From NCBI GenBank assembly GCA_029379385.1, contig CM055605.1:12497001-12561000 (forward strand): a stretch of 64,000 bases of DNA. The letters run 5' to 3'. Each line of letters starts with the position of its first letter. The first letter of the stretch is position 1. The translations under genes were made by a program, and so were the position numbers. Shown here one piece after another: positions 47,101 to 58,578 of this stretch. The notes under the pieces were generated by a model. The model had not been told where the DNA came from, did no database searches, and saw nothing but the letters and a program-made list of their open reading frames with translations. The stretch comes from Quillaja saponaria (taxonomy: Eukaryota > Streptophyta > Magnoliopsida > Fabales > Quillajaceae).

Positions 47101-48395
47101 ATATAAGTTACTATATATAAGCTTAGTAATTAAAAGATTATAACAATGACGTTTATGAACTGAGTATTATTTGGAATTATGAATTTTAGTTCCAGACCTT
47201 TCTATGAGCCTGAGGACATATGTGAGCTCAAGAGAAAGTGACGAACAAGATTTGTAAATCAATGAGTGGTTAACTGTTACATTTAGGGGCTAGATTATTA
47301 TATGTAATTATATGTGTATTTGAATAGATGTGATATATAGAAAATAAGCAAGTGTAATATTTCAGTTATTTATTTAAATTATGTTTGTTTGATATTAGTT
47401 GTGATTGATATGGTTCAACAAAGTGAGATTTTTCTGATAAATGATTTTTATTTCCGAAATTGAAATCTAGGTGCACCTAGGATATTCTGATTTGAAATTC
47501 TGAGATATTCAAGTTCTAATAAATGTTTTTTTTCTTCCTAATTTGAGTGCACAGCCTTGGTGGGATGGATTACGTAAGAAAATTAATCTATAATGCCAGC
47601 ACCTAAATGCTCGGTGAAAGGTGATATTATTGTGTGGGGTTAGGTTACTCGTTGGCCCTTTGTTTGTTTGTATGTTCAGATTGTGTTGTTTAGAATTGTG
47701 AACTTTGGATATATGGCTCGATATATATATGTTGTGAAACTAGTGAATCGTGGCTTTATGTGACTTAAAATTATGTGAGTGTGCTATTAATTTAAGATAT
47801 GAATACTGTTACTTGAAATTAAATGATGATATATGTACTTTGAATGATGCTAGTACCCTTTGCATATGTCTTCCATTTATGAGTCCATAGGACTTACCCC
47901 TCTTTTGTGGATATTTTTTTTAGTAACGGGACCTTAAAGGAACTTAACCACTGATATGGGGTTTGCTGATGATTTGATGATAAGGTATTCTTCGAAATCT
48001 CGTACTTGAAGTCAATGATGAAAATTTGCAGTCACATTAAAACTTTGGGGTGTCTATTTTTATGTGATGTAATATTCTAATATTTGTCTTGTTTGTGATG
48101 TGGACGAAGCGGAGCTCCTTGTTCTCTTTGTGTTGTTATTGTGTAAGAATATGAGTTTATAGGTTTGTATTTTAAGGCATGTTGCATATTGTAGAGAACC
48201 TTTGCTGAAATTTTCAGTAAGTGTAATTTTTTTTAGTCAACAAACTTTCACCATTAACTTTTGTTTTATCAATTTTTAGTTTTATTTATTAGTTGGTCAA
48301 GAGTCATAGTTGTTTATTTGTTTTGGAGTTAGGGTTACTGAGGTTTGGTTACCATTTCTATGGTTAGTCATGCCTCCGTGAAGAGTGTGACAGAT
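44191..48395. other. Long non-coding LTR-like block
   Basis: 4.2 kb without coding similarity. It contains (TA)n tracts (about 44475 and 44543), G/T-rich stretches and repeated tttcgtaa-type phrases around 46130-46320. It ends GCCTCCGTGAAGAGTGTGACA (in two pieces) at about 48390, which looks like a plus-strand LTR end. Length and style fit the long LTRs of Tekay-like gypsy elements, but I could not find a matching start or a target duplication. Open frame 46485-46700 is not gene-like. Confidence 0.3.
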
Positions 48396-48541
48396 ACACC
48401 CTCCCCAAAAGAGATTTTTGTGCCAAAGTCCCTCTAGAAGGAGGGGACATCATTTTTCCTAGTTGGCATAATGGCTATTTATGAAAATGCCATCATATTA
48501 AGCTACCTTATCACAAGGTAAGTAGGAATGTGTGACATGTA

Positions 48542-49573
48542 TTAGACAAACTTGAGTTGTGACACTAAGGCATGCCCTTCCAAATGGACGGCACAAATAG
48601 TTAAACATTGACCCACATTAGTATAATGATAATGAAAAAATTGTTCAATATGAAAAATACAACCAAAAACATCATCTCCATTGAATTTAGGGACATTTAA
48701 ACTTATTGAACGCAAAGGTTGTGGAGTAGGATCAATCTCCCAGGGTGGAATGAGTGGAGATCTAAATTGTAAAGGTTGTGGATTTTCTAGTGCCGGATCA
48801 TGGAAACGTTGTTTTGTCCTGAGCATTATCAAGCCCTGGAAGGCTTCCAGGTAGGTTTAATATTATCAAACCGATTAACAAAGTGAAGAAGCAAATCATT
48901 GAGCAAGGACTCAGAATTATGTTGTTCTAGTAACAGTGTGATGACGATGCCAAGTAAGCACGAAATTGCTCTTCAAGATTAGTTATGGTAGTGCTTTGAT
49001 TTACCATTGCAGAAAAACACAAGGATGTATGCACCAATGACAGAGATCAACTCTATCACAAAACTCAAATCACAACAAATTGAACACAATAATGGGAATA
49101 GGTTCAATAACCAGAATAGTTATGAGCAATTCATTCAAAGGAAGCTACAAATAGCTCTAACCGTAGGAGATGATGGAAATTAGGAAAGAAGTAGACATAC
49201 TTCGGGAGAAAGAAAGAAATTACAAGAGAGAAGATACAGTTAACATATTGCTTAACAATATACACTCTCATCACTCTCTCTTCTATAATCCTCAGCAGCT
49301 CTTCCACACATGCTGAACCATAAACACCTTCAAATATTCATGCTAGTTGCCCCTTAATTCCTGGCAGAATGCTTTGGTATCTCCACCCGATAATCATCAA
49401 GTTTTCTAGGTAGCTTCTTCTTTATGTAAGGCCTTGTCAGCATATCTCCATGTGCTTACCTTCCATATGGCTTGCCTATTTGTTTAGCTGAGTCACTAGA
49501 GTCCAAGATATCCTCAGCCAAATACCTTCCAACGTTTAACTCAGGTACTGGAACCTGCGTTGATGTTGTATCA
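48542..49573 (-). mobile_element. Gypsy 5' LTR and gag fragment, same family as remnant A
   Basis: The LTR spans 49038-49573 (TGACAGAG...GTATCA on the + strand). On the minus strand it is followed by a primer-site-like cattggtgcat and then gag. The gag frame (48832-48542) reads SISLNVPKFNGDDVFGCIFH, IEQFFHYHYTNVGQ and LTICAVHLEGHALV; this matches the retrotransposon gag core (LxxPxFxGxDPxxWIxxxEQFF). The copy stops at 48542 against unrelated DNA. Confidence 0.7.
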
Positions 49574-49589
49574 AATATGAAAAATATAA

Positions 49590-50970
49590 TTAGTGTGAAT
49601 CAAATGGCTTTGATAAAAGGGTGACAAATAATGGATATCATTTTGATCGCTAACAAGATAGTGTGGATTACTTGAAGATATCCAAAAAGGATGGGGTCTT
49701 GCTCAAATTAGACTTCACAAAAGCATATGATAATATTGATAACGATTTCTTAGATTTCATGCTCAAGCAGATGAGATTCACGGAAAAGTGGAGAAAATGG
49801 ATGAAGGGTTGTATTGATAATGTCTTCCTCTCAATATTAGTGAAAATGCAGTTGCACCAAAGCAATTCCACATGGAAAAGGGATTACGTCAAGACGATCC
49901 CTTATCTTCATTTTTGTTCAACATTGTTGGAGAATGGCTAAGTCTACTACTAGCTAAAACCTCGGAGTTAGGCATCATAGAAGGCATTCAATGTGGGAAT
50001 AGATCAACAAGGGTAACGCATTTCCAATTTACAGATCAATCATTAATCTTTGCAAAAAAATATAGAAATTCTCAAGAATGTGAAGAGAATTCTCATGGTA
50101 TTCCATATTGTTTCTGGTCTCCAAGTCAATTTAGAAAAAAGTAGTTTGGTTGGTATTGGAATAAGTGAAAATTTGGTTGAGGATTGGGCAAATTAAAGAG
50201 ATCAAATGTAAAGTGGGAGCCGTTCCAAGTAGATATCTTGAACTCCCTTTTTGAACAATTCCCAGGTCTGTGTGAACTTGGAAACTAGTAGTTGAAAACT
50301 TCAGGAAAGAATTATCCCCATGGAAAAAAAGAAAAAAAAAAAAAAAAAACAATTCTTATCCAATGGGGGGAGGGTGGCACTGATCAAATCTTCTTTGAAA
50401 AACCTTCCATTCTATTTTATGGAAAGGGATAACATCTCCAAAAGTTGAATTATTTTATTAGCAAGCATTGAAGAACAGATTCATGATCAGGACTTTGCTT
50501 CAAATATTGGGAATTCAAAACGTTTCAGAGTTGAATTGTGGACTTTGCTAAGAGAAGAAGAATCTCTATCACACCTATTGCTCCTTTATCCTATTTGTTG
50601 GAAATTTTGGTGTAGATGTTTGCAGTGGTGGAAAATCAATTGAGCAAGCCCCCAGAACTACAAGGAATTCTTTGTAGGATGGCAATAGTTATACCCGTCC
50701 AAAATAGGAAAAGGCATTTGGTGTATGGTTTTTTTCCATGTGTCATGGTCCATTTCGTTGTTTAGAAATGAAATCATCTTCAAGGAGAAAAAGATCTCAG
50801 TGGAAATTTATTTTATTTTTTTAATTCAATCAAGACTAGGCTAGCTTGGTGGATCAAGAAAAAATGGCCTCTCCTAAAGCCTAAATGGTTCCATCTCAGA
50901 TATTTGGAACAACATCCAATTGGCAGCACAACCAAGAGCTCAAAGAAAGCCACTTAGGACATGGGGTCTA
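49590..50970 (+). pseudogene. LINE (L1-type) reverse transcriptase and C-terminal zinc-knuckle region, decayed
   Basis: Starting next to the gypsy LTR, the + strand reads NQMALIKG, IMDIILIANKIVDYLKISKK, GVLLKLDFTKAYDNIDNDFL, MEKGLRQDDPLSSFLFNIVG, EWLSLLLAKTSELGIIEGIQ, HFQFTDQSLIFAKK, and after a T/A-rich run GGRVALIKSSLKNLPFYFM. A zf-RVT-like part (CGLC.EKKNLYHTYC) follows at about 50535-50580. This is the order of plant non-LTR reverse transcriptases. The catalytic FADD box is FTDQ here. Frameshifts near 49860 and 50140 and several stops show a dead copy. The 5' part (endonuclease, ORF1) is absent. Confidence 0.8.
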
Positions 50971-51420
50971 TAGGCAACCACCATGTTCTGGGAAATGAAA
51001 TTCAACGTGGAAGAACCTCTCATGGGAAACTAGGACCAGTGGGGAAAGGAGATAAAGAAAATTAGAAACAAATGAAAAATAATTAGAGAGAAAAATATAT
51101 GTGGTTCGATACTTGGCTACTCCAATGGAAGGGAAAGATTATATTTATTCTATGATTATGTATGAAACTCACTGGTTCACTATTTACGATGTTAGAATAT
51201 TCAATATATAGGCCTACAAGACAACCAGGGACATTAAAATTAAGATATAATTATAGCTAATTGTATTTATAATTATTTTTTAATTATATCTTAATTCAAT
51301 CAATTATAATATTTAATAAATAATTATTTTAATCGAAGGTAATTGAGAATATCATTGAAATAGTAAACTATATTTAATTGATTAAATAATTATTTTCAAC
51401 ACTTCCTCGCAAGATAAATG
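50971..51420. other. Possible LTR fragment of a copia-like element
   Basis: The phrases tatgtggttcgatacttggc, catgggaaa and ggcctacaagacaaccaggg followed by AT-rich DNA resemble LTR or leader sequence of plant Ty1/copia elements in style. No coding part and no second copy were seen, so this is a weak call. Confidence 0.25.
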
Positions 51421-51475
51421 TTTCTTGGACAGCATATGATGAATGTTTCTTGGACAGCATATGATGAGTGTTTCT
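51415..51475. repeat. 28-bp tandem duplication
   Basis: tttcttggacagcatatgat followed by gaatg occurs at about 51420 and, with gagtg, at about 51448. A third partial tttcttg follows. Confidence 0.7.
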
Positions 51476-53234
51476 TGTCCTGATCTTTAGTCTTCTCTTA
51501 AAATGAATTATACTTTGTTATATGTCATGATGATAGTAATTGCGATACTACTGTGTCTTATTGCGAAGCAAAATTTAGACAAATTTTTTTTTTTACGCTG
51601 TTCTTGTCCCAGTACAAAGCTCCATAAGACACCTTCGATGGTAAAATAAGCCATACTTTTAATAGAATTATTTATTGAGATTATTCCATCTTCTTTTCAA
51701 TTTTATGTTGAATCTACATTAACTTAAGCCTATTGAGAACGTAATAGGCTTATACATACATAGATGAAAAAAGAGAGGACATAGACAGAATATTCAACTT
51801 AATAGCATTTTTTTCTTTCTTTTTTACAGAAATATATGGTTATTTTTTCATAACAACGTTTTTTACATGTTATGGAGTAATCATGCATGTGGGTCCCAAC
51901 TTTACATGTATGTCATAAAAAGAATCTTATATGTTACCCAAGGCTGAGCCTTTAAGGACAATAGACCATGGTCCCCTAATTTTTTTACAAAAATATTAAA
52001 TAATTTTTAACTTTTTATTTTCTTCTTGTTTAATACCGTAGTTTCTGTAAAAATAAAAAATAAAAATATTTTCACTTTTTAAACTATAATATTAATGAGA
52101 TAAAATTTAAAATCAATAGACAAGTAGAATTCTTATTAAAATGTTAAATGTAATATTTTATAAAAATAAAAAATAAAGGAACAAACTTATTAATTAAGTT
52201 AGGATTTGTTTCTCTTTGTAATTTATGTAGCCAGCCGTCAACCAACAAAAAAAATTTGTGAGTAAAATTTTCTTGACATTAGAGAGAGACTAGTGTCCAT
52301 GTTTAAAAAAAAGAAAAAAAAATTTCCCTAACAAAATAGGTAAACTTTATTTTAAAGATTATATTATTAAATCAAAAGTATATAAAATTTTTTATATAAT
52401 TTGAACTTCTTTTTATTTCAAATTTCAATTTCATGATTATTACTAAGTGTGCCTGACATTGATATAAAAAAATTATTTTTTTGCTTGATAAGCGGAATTT
52501 GAGAATTAAACAAATGAACAAGTAAGTATATTTGAAAGATTATCAAAATTTTCACTTCAAATTCAATACTTACTGATTTTATTAATTTGAAAACGCGTCG
52601 TTCACAATTTTAAATTTTATTTCAACAACTTACGATGTATTTGTCTCTTTGTCTTTTATTTTTTATATTTTATAAATTATTATTATATTTTATTAGTTAT
52701 TGAGATTTTTTTTTTTTTGTTATCACTATGGTGGAACAAACTTATATAAATTTTAGTCAGGGTCCTTTATTAATAAATGTCTAGTTCTGGCGTGTATGTT
52801 ATGAACTAATCTGCACGTGGATGCAAGTAGTCAAATCCTGCATTTTCTAATTGAACTTAAAGCAAAGCATAGAAGACAAAGAACTTGGAAAATTTCTTCT
52901 TGAACGATGATCACAAGCAAAAAAAAGAGAAACAATCTTTGCAGTATAAGGTAATGGGGAGAAGAAATCGTTGAATGGTTCCCGTAATTGCATGTAGAGT
53001 TAAAAGTATTTTACCAGTAGTAGGAGATTCTCTTATTTTGGATTCAGAGAATAAAGCAACTCTCCCAGACCACACCACACCATAAATGTCAATGCAGTAC
53101 AGTGCAGTGCAGTGCAGTGCAGTGAGGTCATTTCAGTACAAAAGAGATGAGTGTTTATCCTACACTGTAGCATACGTGGCACATTTAGCTGCACTACTTC
53201 AGCCTATATTGATTCCTCTTGTATTCCTAGATTT

Positions 53235-53545
53235 GTTTTTCTTTCTGATTTTCCTTTTCTTGGATTGTTTTTCCATATATACTTATCTACCCTCAAGATT
53301 TTTGGCACAAAAAAATCTTTCTGGTCTTCCTTTTTCTGGATTGTTTTGTAATAACCTTGTCCATCTCTAGCTTTTTGGATTGTTTTTCCATATATACTTA
53401 TCTACCCTAAAGATTTTTGGCACAAAAAAAATCTTTCTGATCTTCCTTTTCTGGATTGTTTTGTGATAACCCTGTCCATCTCTAGCTTTTTGGATTGTTT
53501 TTCCTTATATACTTATCTACCCTAAAGATTTCTGGCACAAAAAAA
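53235..53545. repeat. 115-bp tandem repeat, about 2.7 copies
   Basis: The phrase tggattgtttttccatatat starts at 53261, 53376 and 53491 (the last with ttatat), giving a period of exactly 115 bases. Each unit continues with acttatctaccct, agattt-tggcacaaaaa and tctttctg-tcttcc, and ends ccttgtccatctctagcttt. Differences between units are few, so this expansion is younger than the large block duplication; the right copy (60850-61030) carries parts of only one unit. Confidence 0.9.
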
Positions 53546-53580
53546 ATAAAAATAATAATAATAATAATTATTATTATTAC
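53546..53580. repeat. AAT/ATT microsatellite
   Basis: An aataataataataataatta tract turning into ttattattatta, which makes a small palindrome at the end of the 115-bp repeat. Confidence 0.9.
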
Positions 53581-54058
53581 TTAATAGGATGAGGCTAACT
53601 CCGTCTAAGTTCACTTTGTCAGTTTCAAGTTCGAGTAAAAAAAAAATTATGGTAGATTGACAACTAGCATAAAACTAGTCAAATCTTATAAAATAAATTT
53701 TATTAAATTTTTAAAATTTAATACTTAATTGAGTTGAGTATTAGGAATGACACCAAGTATATAATTCTTTTATATATTAATAAAAAATAACTATCAACTA
53801 TCTATATGCATTCTTGAAAAAAATATGTAACAATAATTTGTGGTTTTTTTCATTATCTTTAAGAAACAACCTTGAACAATAAATTTTTCTTAACCCTTGA
53901 AAGAAAGAAAATCCGCATGGTGTTTTTATAATAATAATAGTAAAATATTATTTACATATGTTGAGTGTTGCACAATAATTTAGGAAAAACTATTGAAAAG
54001 TTTGTATTTATAAAATATTAAAATTTACAATTTTTCAAATGAGAAACACCATCACAAC

Positions 54059-54581
54059 CAGGGCTGTCAATGGCCAAAGCTTGGCTCGGCTCGGTTCGTC
54101 TCATTTCAGGCAAGCAGCTTGATCTCATTTCAGGCTCGCGAACTTAAACTCGTTAAAAACTCGTGTTCAAATATTTAAGCTCAGCTCGGTGCATTAAGAG
54201 CTCTTGAAGATTTTTTAAAAATTCTAAAAAGTTTTTATAGGCAAGAAAAGTTAAACTCAAGACCACTTATTAAATATTTGTGCAAATTACCACTAAACCA
54301 TTTAATAATTTATGTTATTATTATTATTTTTTTTGTATATAAATAGATTTATTATAAATATATATATAAATAATAAAAATTTTATTATATAATATTAAAC
54401 TAACACATTCATAAGGTCACGAGCCGAGTTTTAGAAAAATTGAACTCGACTTGTTTTACTAAACGAGTTCAAAATAAAACTCAAGATCGGCTTATTTAAA
54501 AAATGAACTGAGTTTGATTCGAGCCCTTAACGAATAATTCACGAATTGTACACGAATTAACCCGACTCATTGCGACCCCTA
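54059..54581. mobile_element. hAT-like non-autonomous element, 523 bp
   Basis: It begins CAGGGCTGTCAATGG and ends, reversed, TAGGGGTCGCAATGAG, inverted ends of the CAGGGGTGTCAATG type seen in plant hAT elements. The interior has the gctcggctcggttcg, aactcgttaaaaactcg and ttcgagccc... phrases common in such elements. The flanks atcacaac (54051-54058) and attacacc (54582-54589) match at 6 of 8 positions, consistent with an old 8-bp duplication. No transposase is present. The AT-rich middle (54300-54400) shows (TA)n. Confidence 0.6.
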
Positions 54582-54584
54582 ATT

Positions 54585-54740
54585 ACACCACAAATTAATG
54601 CAGGCATGCTGTGGTGTAGTGCAAAGAGGTCATTCCAAAACAAGAGAGATAGTCTAAAACCTCGAAGTGTTTAATTTTTTTTACATATTAGTAGAAAAGG
54701 ATTATATATATATTTAAAATAAAGTTTCGAAATGAAAATG
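54585..54740. repeat. Third, short copy of the duplicated block core
   Basis: caccacaaattaatgcaggc, tgtagtgcaaagaggtcatt, ccaaaacaagagagat and ttacatattagtagaaaagg match the core of the blocks at about 53070-53150 and 60675-60750, but diverged. It lies directly beside the hAT-like element. Confidence 0.6.
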
Positions 54741-57700
54741 TAATAAATTTAGCCCACATCATCATTATTTATCCAAAAAAACTTTTGTGTATTTAAATTG
54801 AAGTTGAAAATTATAGTTTCTATGTGAGAACATAAATTTAATATCAAATACGGGCTGCAATAAAAAAAACTTGATATCATTTTTGGAATTTTTTTTACTA
54901 GGTAGTCCAACCCTGTTTTGATAATTTCAGTTTTAATAATTTTTATTTACTTTTGAAATGAAAAAAAGTCATATAATTGTTTTTTAAAAAAATTGATAAA
55001 TCATATTTAGCTGTGTTGATTTCGATTTAGTTCTAAATATATACTTTTTTATAATAAGATGTCTTTTTAGAGAAAAATAATATATATTCTATATCTAAAA
55101 TAATTCTTAATTAGAAGATCACAAAGTTAAAAAGAAGATTATATATATATATATATACACACACCATTTTAAAAGCCACAAAAATCTTGGTCCCCTATTT
55201 TAAAATAAATATAAATTAATTCATTTAAATTAATTTTTCTCTCTTAATAACTATAGATTATTCTACTCACTCAAACAAATTTATTTATTTTTTAAAAAAT
55301 TAATTTTTTAATAACTACTCACTTCCACTTACACACTAACTTATATTTTATCTTTTAAATAAAAATCAAGAACTTAAGAATAACTATTTTGTACTTAAAA
55401 AAATTATTTAACATGGGCGTAAGCACTTGTATATGACACATGTGGCTAGTATATATATACAATCTTATCATCTACCATCATGTGTGTAGATATTAATTAT
55501 CAGCATCCACCAATATGTATGGAATGTTAATAAAAAATGATGTAATAGTAATTTCACATAAAAATTTACAAATTCTAAATTTTGAGTTCCAATACAATTT
55601 TCTCACCCCTCAAAGAAGACCATTCCCTCCCCAATTTGTGTCTGCAATGTTGGGTCCTCCCAAGTCCCAACCTTTCCTCCATCTCTCTATCTCCCTCAAA
55701 TCAGACCTTTCTTTCCCTCTCTATATATTCTCATTTTCATGCCTTAATTCATCTGCTCTGCTCATGAACACAACGATGCCCCTCTTCGAAAACACCATGT
55801 TCTCAAATGACAAATCTGATTGTTTTCGTATTGTACTTAGGCCTTTGATGATTATTTTAATATTGTCTTAATTGAAATAAACGAAACCCTTCGGTAGAGT
55901 GTAACTAATAGTGCTCTATTGGGCTATTTGGTTTAATTTGTAAAATTACTTTTTTAATGGGTAAACTTTTCTACCATTTCTCTTCTTCAAGAGATATCAT
56001 ATGTATACACCATTTATAGTCTACTAAAATTTCTAAATTACCCCTAATGATTGGGTCCTTATATAGGTAACTTTTAAAACTATAAACATTATATATTTAA
56101 TAATAACGAAGATTGTATCATAGAAATCATTAAGTAACGGAAAATTTTGGCACAAAATGTACTATAACAAATGAAAAAAATTGCAATAGAAGAAAATTTT
56201 AAAAAATTGATTTATTAATTTTTTTATTAAATATTATATAATTTTTTTTTTCATTTCAAGAGTAAAGTAGAACTTACTGTTACTTTTACAATTGTCATTG
56301 TGTTACATGATAAAATCTTGAAACAATTTCTTTTCATTGTACAAGAGCAAGATAATAAAAAATAAAAAAATATCTCTAATCGTTTGTAGGCTGGTTCATT
56401 TAACCTAAAATTAAGCATCAGAAATTATTTTTTTTAAAATCAATTATTTTTACTCAACAACTAAATAGCGTAAACGTTAAACATTTCACATATATGGTTG
56501 TATGAGATTAAGAATCTACTAATGGAAGTGATCCGTTTAAGCTTGTGGGAGACAAAATATGATTCGAGAAATGACAGAAACATGGAGCTAGCAAACGGAG
56601 GATTACGATCCTTTAGCAATAAACTTCATCAATGGCATCGGTAGATAATGAAACTATAAATCACAAAAAATATATCCGATGTTACATCACACAGCAAAAA
56701 AGCCTAGGCTTAGGGTTGTTCTTAGCTTGAGAGACAAAAATGGACAACTTTTAGAAGAAACTTGATCTGTTTATAGATTAGGGCTAGTTTGGTATGCTAG
56801 AATGTCTATTCATTCTAAACACTATTTCATGTAATGAATATTATTTCATTTAGCACATATTCAATGTCAAAAAGCTCATTCCATTTTAGCCTTTCTATTC
56901 CATAGAAGTAGTATTGCCAAACCCATCCAAGAGTGTGGGATTAATTCTCTTTTCGAATTCTACGGAATCAATTTATTTTAGTTAAATAAGAAGAATAACC
57001 TCCATATAAAATAAATAATTTAAAAAGTTATAAATAAATAAAAATAATATAAAATAAATAAATTAGTTCACTTTAGTCAAACCAGCAAAATACCTTCATA
57101 TTCTCATTAAATAATAAAAAATGGGAAAAATATTATAATTATAAATAAGTGAAAAATATAAAAAAAATGATTAAATAATGTAAGAAAAAAGTTTTGTATA
57201 AATAAGTAATAATAATTAAGTTCATTTTAGTAAACTAACAAAAATTTCAAATCACATTAAATAATAAAAGTAGAATATAAGAAAACAAATAATATAACTC
57301 AAACCCTACTTATTGTATAAAACAGATGTCGATAGATAGAGAGGCAATGTGTGCCATGTGTCTTGTATTATTTAAAAGTCTCAAGAAAACAAGCCCTCAT
57401 ATTTTTTCGAAGGAGATAAGATATAGCCATGGAAAATACACTTCATATCCTCATATAAACATAAAATAATAAAAAAGAGAAAATGTTATAATTATAAATA
57501 AGTAAATAATATAAAAAGAAATGATTAAATAATATAAAAAATTATATATAAATAAAATAATAATAAATTAGTTCAATTTAATCAAATGATAAAAATATCC
57601 TTCATATCATATTATATAATTAAAAGTTAATATAATAAAACAAATAAAATAATTATAGATAAAAAATTAATTGTTGTAAATAATTAATTAAACTTTTTGT

Positions 57701-58578
57701 ACATAAATAAAATAGTTAACTAATATTAAAATAAAATAAAAAGATTAACAAATAATCTGAATAATAAGAATTAAAGTAAATATAAGAATAAAAGTAAGAA
57801 AATAAATATGAGTAGAAGAAATAATAATAAAAAGAAATAAATGATTAAAATAACTTAGTTAAAAATTAAGAAAGCTATAAATTCATAAATTAAGTTTACT
57901 TTTTTCTTTTCGTTTATGGTTCATCCTTAACTGAAAAATTAACTTAAAAATATATATATATATCTTAAGGAAAGTTAGAATGAAATTGATGATTAAAAAT
58001 TTATTATTAATTTAATACATTAAGTTTTTTTTTCATCATTACACTCTAAATTATAGTCATATTAATAATACAAATAATTAGTATTTTTATTGTATTTAAC
58101 ATGGCAACTAGATATTTATTTTAATTCTCAATTAGTAATAGAAGAGGAACAAAATTGGTAATTTTAAAACAATTAGGGAATTTATTGATAATATTTAAAA
58201 TTAAGGGGCTAAATTGATAATTCTAAAATAAACATTGAACAATGAAATTGATAAATTAATTAATTTATTTATTTTTCAAATTTGATAGATGAAATTGAAA
58301 AGTTGAGCATAAGGATCAAAGTAATTAATGATCTGATATTTAAAAATGAGATGTGACAAATCGTTTGACGTGATTAAGATATTGAAGTGTACTTTTGTTG
58401 TTTTATGCTTTGAACTCAATAATGATTAAAATGTAATACCATTAGAGAAACCTTTAACTACTACTTTTTATTGATAGGATTGCACTAATTAAAACTTTGA
58501 TCAAGCTGTTTTTTTTTCTTTTTGGTACATGGAAAGTGTTCGAACTCTACATTAAAGGGAGGTACAAGTAAGATAAAG
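54741..58578. other. AT-rich region downstream of the TFL1-like gene
   Basis: No gene on either strand. It holds (TA)n tracts (about 55141 and 57950), and from about 57000 to 58300 the composition is extremely AT-rich, with many aaataataaaa strings. The open frame 55515-55871 is serine/leucine/proline rich with no recognisable motif. A ctagtttggtatgctagaat to ccaaacccatcc segment at about 56775-56930 could be a worn MITE. Confidence 0.45.

Larger units (their letters stand above)
51660..53960. repeat. Duplicated block, left copy (flanks the TFL1-like gene)
   Basis: It shares in order with 60180-61280: a catatacatagatgaaa...agagaggacata segment (51740 / 60280); aaagcatagaagacaaagaa (52865 / 60507); ttgcatgtagagttaaaa and accagtagtaggagattctc (52988 / 60602); a gtgcagtgcagtg run; agagatgagtg and tcctacactgtag (53140 / 60741); aggatgaggc (53588 / 61046); and aaccttgaacaataaatttt (53871 / 61147). 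Both copies are in the same orientation about 8 kb apart. The left copy is longer because of AT-rich DNA (51800-52800) and a 115-bp tandem repeat. Confidence 0.75.

Noticed and set aside
44250..48395. Possible solo LTR with gatac duplications at 44250 and 48391
   Set aside because: The sequence after the left gatac (aaggtg) is not a proper LTR start, so the match is likely chance.
34755..49580. Shared 5-bp duplication outside the two gypsy LTRs
   Set aside because: The flanks (taaat and aatat) do not match, so the single-element idea rests only on family and order.
53086..53370. 94-residue open frame starting in the GTGCA run
   Set aside because: It is generated by the GTGCA run and the 115-bp tandem repeat; no conserved protein feature.
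55515..55871. 118-residue open frame downstream of the TFL1-like gene
   Set aside because: CT-rich composition drives the frame; no domain, no splice context, no family resemblance.
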